DNA from: Clostridium sp. AM58-1XD
Lineage (GTDB): Bacteria; Bacillota; Clostridia; Lachnospirales; Lachnospiraceae
NCBI RefSeq assembly: GCF_003464085.1
Contig: NZ_QSDR01000029.1
Coordinates: 1-56,272, forward strand
Reading direction: 5' to 3'
Length of the DNA: 56,272 nt
The notes under the pieces are model-generated. The model was not told where the DNA came from and did not search any database. It was given only the letters and a program-made list of their open reading frames with translations. The position numbers and the translations under genes are program-made. Shown here in pieces: positions 17,491 through 27,184 of this stretch (its first letter is position 1; each line of letters starts with the position of its first letter).

Positions 17491-17772
17491 TTGGGGACAG
17501 ATGAAAATGGGCGCGTACTTCATTTAAAAAGCAGGGAAGAGTCATTCGAAATCAAATGGGATAATTCGTGCCGGTTTATTATGAAGCCGAATGTGATTAA
17601 AGTACCTGGCGTTCCTGCAAAGGCAGCAGGAATGATGGAGCTGGACGGAGAACTGATCAGCCTTTTCTATCCTGGAGAACTGTCGAATTCCTGTGCATGT
17701 GCAGTGATAATCAGAAAGAGGGGCGGCGGATTCGTCGGTTTGCTCGCTGATGAAATCGATGGAGGCACTTAA
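17491..17772 (+). CDS. Short CheW-like protein
   Basis: 93 residues from TTG 17491 (GAGGGG lies only 2 bases upstream, so the start is uncertain; a stop at 17482 rules out anything longer). FIMKPNVIKVPGVPAKAAGM and MELDGELISLFYPGELS, then VIIRKRGGGFVGLLADEIDG, follow the CheW strand pattern. It ends soon after the motif where full CheW proteins continue for about 40 more residues. It may be a trimmed scaffold. cheR begins 2 bases later, its ribosome site GGAGG (17761-17765) lying inside this gene. Confidence 0.55.
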   Translation: MGTDENGRVLHLKSREESFEIKWDNSCRFIMKPNVIKVPGVPAKAAGMMELDGELISLFYPGELSNSCACAVIIRKRGGGFVGLLADEIDGGT

Positions 17773-17773
17773 T

Positions 17774-18590
17774 GTGATCAAATTTGACGAAGAAGAATTT
17801 TCGGAGTTTGTACAGTACATAAACGAAAAATACGGAATTGATCTGTCGAAGAAAAAAAATACTGGTTGAATGCCGTCTGAATGGCAATATAAGAAAACAG
17901 AATATTACTTCTTTAAGGGAATTTCTTTATATGATGAAAGGGGACAGATCGGGCCGTCTGGAAAACGAAGTGCTCAATAAACTGACGACAAATTATACGT
18001 ATTTTGTAAGAGAAAGCAAGCATTTCGAATATCTGGAACGTGAAATTCTCCCGTCATATCAGGCGGATCGGATGGAACGGCTTTCAATCTGGTGCGGAGG
18101 ATGCTCCAGCGGAGAGGAATGTTATACGCTGTCCATGCTCCTGCACAGCTATGTGAGAAAGGGAGGGAGTCTGCCGGAGTTTCAGATACTGGGAACGGAT
18201 ATATCGGAAAATTCCTTAAAAAAGGCCAGGGAAGCCAGGTACTCCATCAATGAACTGAAACGGATACCGGATGAGTGGCAGAGGGAATATTTGGATGTGG
18301 ATTATAAAAATGAATGGTTTGAAGTACGGTCTGCGATCAGGAAAGAAGTTGCTTTCTGCAGGATGAATCTGATGAAGCCGTTTGCAGGCCAGAGGCAGTA
18401 TGATATCATTTTCTGCCGAAATGTTATGATTTATTTTGACGAGGGATCCAGGAAGAAGCTGCTGAAACGTCTTTACGGATGTCTGAAGCCTGGAGGTTAC
18501 TTATTTTTAGGCCATGCGGAGCTGCTGTACAGAGACAACGATCTGTTTCAGTACGTATGCCCTGCTGTTTATCAAAAAACAGGAAAATAA
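17774..18590 (+). pseudogene. cheR: Chemoreceptor methyltransferase CheR, frameshifted in A-tract
   Basis: CheR adds methyl groups from S-adenosylmethionine to receptor glutamates. GTG 17774 with GGAGG 8 bases upstream starts IKFDEEEFSEFVQYINEKYG, the N-terminal CheR helix region. The frame breaks in a run of eight A at about 17853, and the rest (KILVECRLNG onward) is in the next frame to 18590. With seven A the protein is continuous. The methyltransferase domain is complete: NYTYFVRES, IWCGGCSSGEECYTLSMLL (SAM site), LGTDISENSL, FCRNVMIYFD and FLGHAEL. A homopolymer indel in an otherwise intact gene suggests a sequencing error, but a real frameshift cannot be excluded. Confidence 0.85.
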
Positions 18591-18592
18591 TA

Positions 18593-19602
18593 ATGAATAA
18601 TATCAAAGTGATGCTGATGGCAGATACGCCTGCAGCAGGACGGAAAATTCTGGATGTATTAAGAATCGAACCTGGTATCAGCGTATTCGTTAACCAGGAC
18701 AGCCAGAGTGAAAAAAAGATGTGGATGAACCAGGACACGGCAGTGCTGACCTTTGGGACTTCCGCTTATCTGGAACAAAAGCTTCCGCTTATCCATTCTC
18801 TTATAAAAGAGGGACTTCCGGTTATCTGTATCGCCAGAACGGAAGATGGGCTGGAAAAACTGAGAAGGCTGAAGGGATGTACCGTCATAAAATGCAGAGC
18901 TTCACATGGTGGCCACGATCAATCGCTGTTTGAGAAAGAATTGCTGGTAAAGGTAAAGAGCTGCTATGGAAGCGGTTCTGAACGGAGAAGGGGACTGGAA
19001 GGACTGCCCAGCAGGCACATGGTGGGAATCGGAGCTTCAACGGGAGGACCGAAGGCACTTCTCACTGTTCTTCAGGATCTGCCGCCCGATACATGCGGGA
19101 TTGTGGTTGTACAGCATTTAAGCAGAGGTTTTGCGGCAAATTTTGCTCATTATATGGATCAGAACTGCCGAATACATGCCAGACAGGCCGCTTCTGAGGA
19201 AGTGATACGGGACGGCAATATCTATGTGGCATCCGAAGGGTGTCAGATGAGAGTGAAAAAACAGGGAGATCAGTTCCTTTTGCATACACGCCGGAGAGAC
19301 GGGAAGTATGATTTCTGCCCGTCAGTGGACTGCCTGTTCGAATCCATGGCAGAAGCGGCAGGAAGCCGTGCTATGGGAATTATATTGACCGGCATGGGAG
19401 CGGACGGAGCCATGGGGATTCTGAAAATGAAAGAGGCCGGAGCCTATACGGTAGGTCAGGACCAGGCGACAAGCGCTATTTACAGTATGCTCATGAGGCA
19501 CTGATTATGGGAGGCATTCAGAAGCAGCTGTCTGTCAAGACCATAGCCGATGAGATCCAAAGGTTCGACAGGTGGATGAAGATACATGGAGGAGGTTCTT
19601 GA
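18593..19602 (+). CDS. cheB: CheB methylesterase with degenerate receiver, late frameshift
   Basis: CheB removes methyl groups from receptor glutamates or deamidates glutamines. ATG 18593 follows cheR by 2 bases. The catalytic domain has the triad Ser149 (GIGASTGGPKAL), His175 (VVVQHLSRGF) and Asp271 (LTGMGADGAMG). The N-terminal 120 residues keep receiver length, but the phospho-acceptor position reads VLTFGTSAY with no aspartate, so phosphorylation by CheA is unlikely. The plain frame stops at 19504 after MLMRH. The family C-terminus (HEALIMGGIQKQLSV) continues in the next frame to TGA 19600-19602, just before cheY, so one base is probably missing near 19490. Confidence 0.85.
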
Positions 19603-19603
19603 A

Positions 19604-19969
19604 GTGGGATATTTGATAATGGTGGCGGATGATGCCCTGTTTATGAGAAATATTATTAAAAAAGCGCTGGCCGAGGGCGGGTATAACCGTATCGTCGAAG
19701 CAGCCAATGGACTGGAAGTGGTGGAGTGCTATAGAGAACACCGGCCGGATCTGGTATTTTTAGATATTACAATGCCCGGCCGTGGCGGACTGGACATCCT
19801 GGTGGACCTGCTGGCTGAAGATGAAAATGCCAAGATTATCATGTGCTCAGCCATGGGACAGGAAAGCGTTATACTTCAGGCGGTACAAAAAGGCGCTCTG
19901 GACTTTATTACAAAGCCCTTCCGGGCTGCCGATCTGATAAAGATGGTAGAAACGTATTTGAAACAATAA
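19604..19969 (+). CDS. cheY: CheY-like response regulator 1
   Basis: A single receiver domain of about 121 residues. I chose GTG 19604 because GGAGGAGG at 19588-19595 is 8 bases upstream; the ATG at 19586 would swallow that site. Receiver residues are present: the ADDALFMRN acidic pair, the phospho-acceptor in LVFLDITMPGRGG, CSAMGQ, and the lysine in ITKPF. CheA should phosphorylate it. With no flagellar genes nearby its target may be a switch elsewhere, or it may act as a phosphate sink. First member of the first cheY-cheC-cheD module. Confidence 0.88.
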   Translation: MGYLIMVADDALFMRNIIKKALAEGGYNRIVEAANGLEVVECYREHRPDLVFLDITMPGRGGLDILVDLLAEDENAKIIMCSAMGQESVILQAVQKGALDFITKPFRAADLIKMVETYLKQ

Positions 19970-19973
19970 TTAT

Positions 19974-20609
19974 ATGACAGAAAGCGGGGATGGCAAAGTG
20001 GAAATACAGACGAAGGATATACTGCGAGAGATATCGAATATCGGCATAGGAAGCTGTATGACATCGCTGTCACATATTATAGGCAAGGAAGTCCACTATT
20101 CTGTTTCCTGTGTCAGTGAACTGGAAAATTACGGGGATATGATGGAATGGTTTAAACGGGCAGACGAACATGTGGCCGGGGTGAGCGTTCCGTTTAACGG
20201 AGATATCGCAGGTTCGATTCTTCTGATTTATCAGCCTTCCATGGCAGATACGATTCTGACGGAGATATTCGGCAGCATTCCCAAATGGGGGAGCATGAAC
20301 AATGAGATGCTGGATATGATCCAGGAAACTGCAAATATTATGGCGTCGTCCTATTTATCATCGTTGTCGGCGTATACATCGTGGCATATTCAGGCCGGAT
20401 GCTCCGCTGCATCTACCGATATGGTGGGAGCGATGATAGGGGAAATCGCCGGTATGGCCGTCAAGGCAGACAATCATGTGCTCTGCATTGGAAGCAGGTT
20501 TGGGACAGAGCCGGACAGTCAGGAAAACTGTATGATGATGATGCTTTACGAACATTCAATACCAGGATTTCTGGAGGCGCTGGAGGAGAAAAAATGTGTC
20601 AGATTGTGA
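19974..20609 (+). CDS. cheC: CheC-type CheY-phosphatase 1
   Basis: About 211 residues from ATG 19974; GTG 19998 behind GGGGAT is an alternative start. CheC/CheX proteins dephosphorylate CheY. Two active-site E..N motifs are visible: ILREISNIGIGSCMTSLS and MIQETANIMASSYLSSLS. The middle part (GVSVPFNGDIAGSILLIYQP) fits the family fold. CheC also binds and controls CheD, and a CheD-like gene overlaps its 3' end by 16 bases. Confidence 0.82.
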   Translation: MTESGDGKVEIQTKDILREISNIGIGSCMTSLSHIIGKEVHYSVSCVSELENYGDMMEWFKRADEHVAGVSVPFNGDIAGSILLIYQPSMADTILTEIFGSIPKWGSMNNEMLDMIQETANIMASSYLSSLSAYTSWHIQAGCSAASTDMVGAMIGEIAGMAVKADNHVLCIGSRFGTEPDSQENCMMMMLYEHSIPGFLEALEEKKCVRL

Positions 20610-21043
20610 TCAAACCAAATGAAATAGAGATATCTGCTGAAGAAGCAGTGCTGACAGCTCTGGCATTGGGATCCAGTATAGCAGTATGCATTTACGATGA
20701 TAAAAACAGAATCGGCGGTATGGCATATGCGATTCTCCCGGAAATGAAAGACGGGGCAGAAAAAAGAGGCGGCCTGCGGTTTGTGAATGAGGCGGTTGAA
20801 GTGCTGTATGAAAAAATGCTGGAGCATGGAGCACAGGCAGGTCATATGTGGGGAAAGCTGGCCGGCGGAGCAAGGATATTCTGTTTTGCACCGGAAGAAC
20901 ATGAAGCCGATATCGGGAAGATGAACGTGGAACAGGCCAGAATAAAACTTCAGATGCTGGGAATCCCCATACTTGCAGAAGATACGGGAGAAAATTACGG
21001 AAGAACCGTTTATTTCCATGTGCGCGACGGAAGCTTGAGATAG
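20594..21043 (+). CDS. CheD-like protein lacking the catalytic Cys/His
   Basis: About 149 residues from ATG 20594, inside the end of cheC. The CheD fold is clear (VLTALALGSSIAVCIYDD, then NRIGGMAYAILPE, KLAGGARIF, LAEDTGENYGRTVYFHV). Active CheD deamidases have LGSC and GMAH. Here the cysteine is Ser28 and the histidine is Tyr45, while the paralogue at 23763 keeps both. It is therefore probably not a deamidase. It could still bind CheC and act as a regulator. The loss of both residues together argues against sequencing error. Confidence 0.8.
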   Translation: MCQIVIKPNEIEISAEEAVLTALALGSSIAVCIYDDKNRIGGMAYAILPEMKDGAEKRGGLRFVNEAVEVLYEKMLEHGAQAGHMWGKLAGGARIFCFAPEEHEADIGKMNVEQARIKLQMLGIPILAEDTGENYGRTVYFHVRDGSLR

Positions 21044-21091
21044 AAACAGCAGGAAAATTCAGATATGTGATATGAGGAAAAGGAGAAAGAC

Positions 21092-22765
21092 ATGAAAAGT
21101 CAAAGATTGAAAAATATGAATGTGGGAGGAAAGCTGTTTCTTTCTTACGGAATTATTATCCTGTTATATGCCTTTACCATACTGACGGCCGTGCTCAGTA
21201 TCAACAAGGTTTCCTATACGCTGGATAATTTTTATAATATGCCGTTTGTGAATTTGAGCGCTGTGCTTCGGGCACGTACGGGAATTCAGGGAGTCGGAAG
21301 AAATGCCCTTTATATGGCTATGAGCAATACGGAAGATAAAGAAACGTATCTGTCGGCCATTGAGGAATACCATTCGATGGTAGATGATTCCATGGTTATA
21401 TTAAAAGAAAAGCATCCTAGCAGAGAACTGGTGGGAGAGCTGGAACAGTACGTGGGACAAATGGAGCCGGTCTGGGACGAGATAACTATAACGCTGATGC
21501 AGGGCCAAGACGAACGGGTAATGGAATTGTTTCAGACGGAATATGAGGTAAATGCGAAAAAAGCAGGAGAGTGCCTGAAAAAAATGGGAGAGGTGGCTCA
21601 GGTACAGGCAGATAAACATCTGAAAAACGGCCATAAGACAAAGCAAAATATGATCATCGTGATTATGTTTCTGGCAGCGATTATCATGGCAATTTCTACA
21701 TTTATGTGGGCAGTGATTACGAAGGGGATCACTAAGCCTGTGGAAGAAATACAAAAGGTTGCAAAGGGCATGGCAGAAGGTAGTCTGGATCTCCACATCA
21801 ATTATGAATCAAAGGATGAGTTGGGCAGCCTGGCAGAGAGCGTCAGGGAAACGATCCGGAATATGAAGATGTATATTACCGAGATTGAAAACGCGCTCCA
21901 GGCAATTGGAAAAGGGCAGCTCAATTATAAAACAAAGACGGACTACAAGGGAGATTTCATCGCGATCGGCAATGCGGTAAACCAGATTACGGAAATGCTC
22001 AACTTTGCCATTACTCAGATCAGCAACAGCGCGGAGCAGGTGGCAGGAGGAGCGGAACAGGTGGCAAACGGAGCTCAGATACTTTCTCAGGGAGCGGTGG
22101 AACAGGCAAGCTCCATGCAGGAACTGGCAGCCAATATCAATGAAATTTCCGACAGCGTGAGAAACAATGCGGAGGACGCTGTCAATGCAAGCAGGCGGGC
22201 AGGAGAAGTCAGTACCCTTGTGACAGAAGGAAGCAGCCAGATGGACAATATGACCAGGGCGATCATGGAGATCAGAGATAATTCCAGAGAAATTACAGGA
22301 ATTGTCAAGGAAATTGAAGACATTGCATTCCAGACGAATATCCTGGCGCTGAATGCCTCCGTAGAAGCGGCAAGAGCGGGAGACGCAGGAAGAGGCTTCT
22401 CTGTCGTTGCCGATGAAGTGCGGCATCTGGCGATTAAGGTATCGGAGGCGGCTAAAATGATGGCGAATCTGGCCGAGCAGACGACTGAAAAGGTAGAAGG
22501 AGGCACACAGGCGGTGGAAAAGGCGACGGTATCGCTGAGAGAAATACGGACAGGCGCCGAAGAGGTGACCGAGATGGTAGACAGAATCTCGGACGCTTCC
22601 GTAAGCCAGGCCGATTTTATCATCCAGATCAGGCAGTCGATTGAGATGATATCCGATATTGTTCAGGGGAATTCCGCAACGTCAGAAGAGAGCGCCGCGG
22701 CAAGTGAAGAACTTGCAGCACAGGCACAGCTTTTGAAAAAACTGGTAGAGGAGTTTGAACTTTAA
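21092..22765 (+). CDS. Methyl-accepting chemotaxis protein
   Basis: A 557-residue transmembrane receptor; ATG 21092 follows AAGGAG. Membrane segment 1 (about residues 13-36), a four-helix-bundle-type extracytoplasmic domain (about 37-185), and membrane segment 2 (about 188-212) are followed by HAMP ([17 protein letters not shown]) and an unusually long HAMP-like helical region. The cytoplasmic signalling hairpin contains [18 protein letters not shown] and [12 protein letters not shown]. Its end ([19 protein letters not shown]) lacks the CheR/CheB-tethering pentapeptide. It is the only receptor in the operon and lies between the two cheY-cheC-cheD modules. The ligand is unknown. Confidence 0.92.
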   Translation: MKSQRLKNMNVGGKLFLSYGIIILLYAFTILTAVLSINKVSYTLDNFYNMPFVNLSAVLRARTGIQGVGRNALYMAMSNTEDKETYLSAIEEYHSMVDDSMVILKEKHPSRELVGELEQYVGQMEPVWDEITITLMQGQDERVMELFQTEYEVNAKKAGECLKKMGEVAQVQADKHLKNGHKTKQNMIIVIMFLAAIIMAISTFMWAVITKGITKPVEEIQKVAKGMAEGSLDLHINYESKDELGSLAESVRETIRNMKMYITEIENALQAIGKGQLNYKTKTDYKGDFIAIGNAVNQITEMLNFAITQISNSAEQVAGGAEQVANGAQILSQGAVEQASSMQELAANINEISDSVRNNAEDAVNASRRAGEVSTLVTEGSSQMDNMTRAIMEIRDNSREITGIVKEIEDIAFQTNILALNASVEAARAGDAGRGFSVVADEVRHLAIKVSEAAKMMANLAEQTTEKVEGGTQAVEKATVSLREIRTGAEEVTEMVDRISDASVSQADFIIQIRQSIEMISDIVQGNSATSEESAAASEELAAQAQLLKKLVEEFEL

Positions 22766-23133
22766 TGAGTAGAAAACATAGTGTTTTAATCGTAGACGAT
22801 GCATTATTTATGCGGAAAATGCTGGATCGGATCATTTCAGGGGCGGGCGATTATGAGATATATGAAGCGAGCCGCGGCAGAGAGGCAGTTGCGCTGTATA
22901 CAGAACACAGGCAGGATATCGTTTTTCTCGATATCTCCATGCCGGAAATGAACGGCATCGAAGTGCTGAAGGAACTGAAAGAAATCAATGAAGAGGCATA
23001 TGTGGTCATGTGTTCGGCGATCGGACAGGAATCCATGATTATGGAGGCGATGAATCATGGAGCGGCAGAGTTTATCGTGAAGCCGTTTCTGCCGCAGCAT
23101 ATCATCAAGGCTCTTGAGAAATCAGGGCAGTAA
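22765..23133 (+). CDS. cheY: CheY-like response regulator 2
   Basis: A single receiver domain of 122 residues whose start overlaps the receptor stop by one base. The acidic pair (IVDDALFMRK), phospho-acceptor (IVFLDISMPEMNG), CSAIGQES and VKPF are present. It is clearly paralogous to the receiver at 19604, sharing the DDALFMR and CSAxGQES segments. It opens the second cheY-cheC-cheD module. Confidence 0.9.
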   Translation: MSRKHSVLIVDDALFMRKMLDRIISGAGDYEIYEASRGREAVALYTEHRQDIVFLDISMPEMNGIEVLKELKEINEEAYVVMCSAIGQESMIMEAMNHGAAEFIVKPFLPQHIIKALEKSGQ

Positions 23134-23149
23134 TGCCGGAGGGAAAATA

Positions 23150-23773
23150 ATGAATAGATATTCTGATCTGAGTGAAAATGCTCATGATATTTTGAGGGAA
23201 ATCAGCAATATCGGAACGGGCAACGCCGTGACTTCCCTGGCTTCCATGATCGGCAGGCAGATCGATATAGAACTTCCTGAGATACAGATCATGGGATATA
23301 ACGATGTGCCCGGTCTTCTTGGGGATATCGAAACGGTGCAGGTGGGAATTCTCCTTGACGTATCCGGAGATTTGAAAGGCATGTTCATGTTCCTTCTGGA
23401 CGAAAGCTTCACGAAGGAAATGATCAAACTGCTTCTCGGCAAAGAACTGTATAAACTGGCCGAACTGGATGAACTGGACCGTTCTGCAATATGCGAAATC
23501 GGCAATATCATGTGCTGCTCCTACATGAATGCCATATCAATGATGACTGGAATGACGATGAACGTATCGGTGCCGGATATGTGCTGTGATATGGTGGGGG
23601 CAATCCTCAGCGTGCCGATGATCCATTTTGCCAATTTAAGCGATGAGATTCTGTTTATTGAAAATCAATATGGCCTCGGCAATATGTCGCTGGTCAGCCA
23701 TATTCTGTTTTTGCCGGAGATCGAATCGCTGAAAAAAATTTTCGATGCGTTTGGTGAGCCATATGAAAACTGA
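23150..23773 (+). CDS. cheC: CheC-type CheY-phosphatase 2
   Basis: About 207 residues from ATG 23150, chosen because GGAGG lies about 7 bases upstream (the frame is open from 23114). Both phosphatase motifs are canonical: ILREISNIGTGNAVTSLA and ICEIGNIMCCSYMNAIS. It overlaps cheD by 11 bases, so the pair is probably translated together, which fits the known CheC-CheD complex. It is closer to the family norm than the first copy. Confidence 0.88.
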   Translation: MNRYSDLSENAHDILREISNIGTGNAVTSLASMIGRQIDIELPEIQIMGYNDVPGLLGDIETVQVGILLDVSGDLKGMFMFLLDESFTKEMIKLLLGKELYKLAELDELDRSAICEIGNIMCCSYMNAISMMTGMTMNVSVPDMCCDMVGAILSVPMIHFANLSDEILFIENQYGLGNMSLVSHILFLPEIESLKKIFDAFGEPYEN

Positions 23774-24245
23774 ATTTGTTCAGGTTGGAATCGGAGAAGG
23801 GAAAGTAGTCAGGAGACCTGTGGGTCTTGTGTCCTACGCGCTTGGCTCCTGTGTTGGAATCTGTCTGTATGATAGAATGAATGGAGTAGCCGGTATGGCT
23901 CATATCATGCTTCCGAGCAGAAAGGTTACTATGGATCCGATAAACCCTTATAAATTTGCCGACAGCGGGATTCAATATCTTGCAAAAGATATGCTGAGAG
24001 CAGGAGCCTGCAGGCCGAATCTTTTCGCCAAGATCGCAGGGGGAGCCCAGATGTTCCCGGCTAATGGAAATGCGGAAACGATTGGTGAAAGGAATATCAA
24101 GGCAGTGAAAGAGGTCCTGAACGAGATGGGAATACGGATTGTGGCAGAGGACACCGGTAAGGATTACGGACGAACGATACGGTTTTATTCCGTATCCGGT
24201 GAACTGGAAATAAAATCTGTGAAGCACGGAATGAATGTAATATGA
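23763..24245 (+). CDS. cheD: Chemoreceptor glutamine deamidase CheD
   Basis: 160 residues from ATG 23763. It carries the catalytic Cys30 (YALGSCVGICLYD) and His47 (GMAHIMLP), plus KIAGGAQMF and EDTGKDYGRTIRF. CheD deamidates receptor glutamines and, with CheC, participates in adaptation. This copy looks active, unlike the paralogue at 20594. Confidence 0.9.
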   Translation: MKTEFVQVGIGEGKVVRRPVGLVSYALGSCVGICLYDRMNGVAGMAHIMLPSRKVTMDPINPYKFADSGIQYLAKDMLRAGACRPNLFAKIAGGAQMFPANGNAETIGERNIKAVKEVLNEMGIRIVAEDTGKDYGRTIRFYSVSGELEIKSVKHGMNVI

Positions 24246-24328
24246 GGAGAAATGGCAGCAGGCATATACATAATTACAGGGATGCCCTTTATCTGCTGGC
24301 AGGTTAAGGGATGGAGGGAGAGTTTGAA

Positions 24329-25258
24329 ATGGCAGACGGACAAACGGTTTTAGTTGTGGATGACAGTTTACTGATATGCCGTCAGATTGAAATAGCGTTA
24401 AAGACAGCGGATATCAGTTTATATCAGTCACATACAGGAGCAGAAGCCCTGAAAATGATAGAGAATATAAAGCCGGATCTGATTCTGCTGGATGTGGTTC
24501 TGCCTGACATGGAAGGGTATGAGCTGATGGAACGAATGAAAGATAAGGATCATGTGGCAGTTGTTTTTATTACATCGAAAGACAGGGAGGAAGACGTCGT
24601 CCGCGGCTTCGCTCTCGGGGCATGCGATTATATTAAAAAGCCGTTTCAGACGGAGGAAATGAAGTCCAGAGTGCTGGCGCACCTGGAAACGAAAAAAAAG
24701 CGGGATGAACTGGAACGGTTGAACGAGACGTTTCGTGCCGATATGGAGAAACTGAGTTCAATGGTTTACAGAGAAGAGCTGACAGGATTGTACAACCGGC
24801 GGTATGTAATCGAGACGATGGCCGGGAAACTGAAGAACTCAGACCGTCAGAATTTTCTGGTTATGGTGGATATCGATGATTTCAAGAAAGTAAATGACAA
24901 CTACGGCCATGATGCGGGGGATACGGCGCTCATCTGTATTGCCAGTCTTATGAACGAGATTTGCCATTCTCACGTGGTGACGAGATGGGGAGGGGAGGAG
25001 TTCCTGATTATCCTCACGGACATAGACGTGAACACGGCATGGGATCTCTGTGAGGAGATGCGCAGGGAAGTGGAGGATTTCCAGTTCGTTCACGGGGATA
25101 CGTCTTTTTTCTGTACCATTACGCTGGGTATAGCAGAGTACGATCGGAAAGCAGATTTTAAAAGTAATATCCGTTATGCGGATAAAGCGCTGTATATGGG
25201 AAAGAGCGCGGGCAAGAACAGGACTGTACGTTACGAACCGGGATCGGAGTGTGAATAG
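24329..25258 (+). CDS. Response regulator diguanylate cyclase (REC-GGDEF)
   Basis: 309 residues from ATG 24329 behind GGAGGGAG; ATG 24311 lies before that site and is less likely. The receiver (1-120) has VVDDS, Asp55 in LILLDVVLPD, and KKPF. A short coiled linker leads to an active-looking GGDEF domain (ELTGLYNRRY, VDIDDFKKVND, RWGGEEF at 219-225). An RxxD inhibitory site is not seen five residues upstream. The layout matches PleD/WspR-type cyclases. CheA, 3 bases downstream, is the obvious phosphodonor, making c-di-GMP synthesis a direct output of the pathway. Confidence 0.9.
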   Translation: MADGQTVLVVDDSLLICRQIEIALKTADISLYQSHTGAEALKMIENIKPDLILLDVVLPDMEGYELMERMKDKDHVAVVFITSKDREEDVVRGFALGACDYIKKPFQTEEMKSRVLAHLETKKKRDELERLNETFRADMEKLSSMVYREELTGLYNRRYVIETMAGKLKNSDRQNFLVMVDIDDFKKVNDNYGHDAGDTALICIASLMNEICHSHVVTRWGGEEFLIILTDIDVNTAWDLCEEMRREVEDFQFVHGDTSFFCTITLGIAEYDRKADFKSNIRYADKALYMGKSAGKNRTVRYEPGSECE

Positions 25259-25261
25259 GCG

Positions 25262-27184
25262 ATGGGATACTTTGATAAGGATATGGAGGATATGCTGGAT
25301 ATCTATCTTCTGGAAACAGGCCAGCTGATGGAACAGGCAGAAGGAATCCTGATCCATGCGGAAAAATCAGGCCAGTTTTCCCCGGAAGATATTAATGAAA
25401 TTTTCCGAATTATGCATACGACGAAAAGCTCCTCGGCCATGATGGGGCTGTCAGAACTGTCCAGCCTGACGCACAAAGTAGAAGATTTATTTTCCGAATT
25501 CAGGGAAGATCCGGGCAGAATCAAATGCTGTGTACAGGAGGCCTTCGAACTATTGTTTGAGGTGACAGATTTGATCCGCAGTGAGCTGCGTCTGATGGGA
25601 GAAGACCATTATATTCCCAGAACGACGGAAAGGCAGAGGTATAAGATCGATGCCCTGCTTTCCATGATAAAAGGGCAGAAAAGCTGCACGGTCAGGCTGA
25701 AATTTGAACAGAACTGCAAAATGGAAAATATCAGGGCATTTATGGCTGCAAGACAGGTGAAAAACATGTGCTCTGAATTGTCCATGTATCCGGATGATGT
25801 AGAGAAAAATTCAGATACGATCGAATATATCAGGAAGAACGGATTTTTCATCAGTTTTGTGTCCGCCGAACCGGAACGCGTTCTGGAGAGGCTTCGCGGA
25901 GCGATCTTTGTGGAACAGTGTGACATGGTGGATGGTCTGCCGGAATTGGGGACGTCTCAGGAAAAAGCGGAAGAAACAGAACGGCCTGTGCAGCTTCTGG
26001 AAGAATCATACATCAATGTGCGGGTGGAAAAGCTGGATCAGCTCCAGAACCTGACAGGAGAGCTGCTGGTTGCCGTATCGGACCTGATGGACGGAGAGAG
26101 CAGGCAGAAAAATACTCTGGAGGACGATGTAACGCATCGGGCGGGCCGGATTCTGAAAGAACTGGGCGAACTGACAATTTCCATGCGTATGGTGCCGCTA
26201 AAGGGAGTCATTTCCCAGATCAACAGGCTCGTCCGGGACATGTGCAAAAAGGAAAAGAAGGAAGTCACGTTTTCCGTTATGGGCCAGGATGTGGAAGTGG
26301 ATAAAAAGATTATGGACGGAATTCTGGAACCTCTGTCCCATCTGATCCGGAATGCGGTCGATCACGGAATCGAACTCCCCGAGGAAAGAGAGCGGGCCGG
26401 AAAGCCCAGGGCGGGTAAGATCGAACTGAAGATTGAAAATACTGGAGGGGAAATTCTCATACATCTCGTTGACGACGGAAGCGGTATGGATATCGATAAA
26501 ATACGCGACAAGGCCAGGAGCAGGAATCTGTTTATAAAGCCGGAAGAAGAGTATACGAGAGAAGAACTCCTGGAGCTCTGCATGCTTCCGGGATTTTCTA
26601 CAAGGGATACGGCCAGCGAATACTCAGGGCGCGGCGTAGGGCTGGATGTAGTCTGTCAGATGGTGGAACGGTTCGGCGGCCATGTGGATTTAAAGAGTGA
26701 ACAGGGAAACGGCACTGCGGTGCATCTGCATCTGCCGCTTACGCTTACCATTATTAACTGTATTCTGCTGCAGTCCGGAGGCTTCCGGTTTGCAGTGCCG
26801 TCTTATCAGGTTCTCCAGTTCGCCCCTTACAGCAGGATAACACAGAAGTTTTACCGTCAGGGGGACAGAGAATACTGGCTTAATGAAGGGCGGGCCGTAC
26901 AGGTTCTGTCCTTAACCAGGTTTTATCAGCCATCGAATCAGCAGAAGGAGGAAGGCGGGATCATGATTCATGTCAGAAGCGCAACGAAGGAAGCGTGTCT
27001 GGTAGCGGAACAGGTCCTGGAACAAAAGAGCCTGGTGGAAAAAGCGCTTCCTAAAATCTTCGGCCCGCATTTTAAATATTATACAGGTATCTCCGGCTGC
27101 AGTACGCCGGGTGACGGAAGTATCTGCATGATGCTGGATATCGAGGACCTGATCAGGAGTGCAGAGAGAGGGGGAAGGTTATGA
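25262..27184 (+). CDS. cheA: Chemosensory histidine kinase CheA
   Basis: 640 residues. The P1 phosphotransfer domain has His52 (IMHTTKSSSAMMG, with Ser where Gly is usual). A CheY-binding P2-like domain (about 140-215), the dimerisation helix (VEKLDQLQNLTGELLVA), and a complete ATPase domain follow: LIRNAVDHGIE, VDDGSGMD, and GFSTRDTASEYSGRGVGLDV. A CheW-like P5 domain ends the protein (SGGFRFAVPSYQVLQF). It overlaps cheW by 4 bases. It should feed phosphate to the two CheY proteins and the REC-GGDEF cyclase. Confidence 0.95.
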   Translation: MGYFDKDMEDMLDIYLLETGQLMEQAEGILIHAEKSGQFSPEDINEIFRIMHTTKSSSAMMGLSELSSLTHKVEDLFSEFREDPGRIKCCVQEAFELLFEVTDLIRSELRLMGEDHYIPRTTERQRYKIDALLSMIKGQKSCTVRLKFEQNCKMENIRAFMAARQVKNMCSELSMYPDDVEKNSDTIEYIRKNGFFISFVSAEPERVLERLRGAIFVEQCDMVDGLPELGTSQEKAEETERPVQLLEESYINVRVEKLDQLQNLTGELLVAVSDLMDGESRQKNTLEDDVTHRAGRILKELGELTISMRMVPLKGVISQINRLVRDMCKKEKKEVTFSVMGQDVEVDKKIMDGILEPLSHLIRNAVDHGIELPEERERAGKPRAGKIELKIENTGGEILIHLVDDGSGMDIDKIRDKARSRNLFIKPEEEYTREELLELCMLPGFSTRDTASEYSGRGVGLDVVCQMVERFGGHVDLKSEQGNGTAVHLHLPLTLTIINCILLQSGGFRFAVPSYQVLQFAPYSRITQKFYRQGDREYWLNEGRAVQVLSLTRFYQPSNQQKEEGGIMIHVRSATKEACLVAEQVLEQKSLVEKALPKIFGPHFKYYTGISGCSTPGDGSICMMLDIEDLIRSAERGGRL

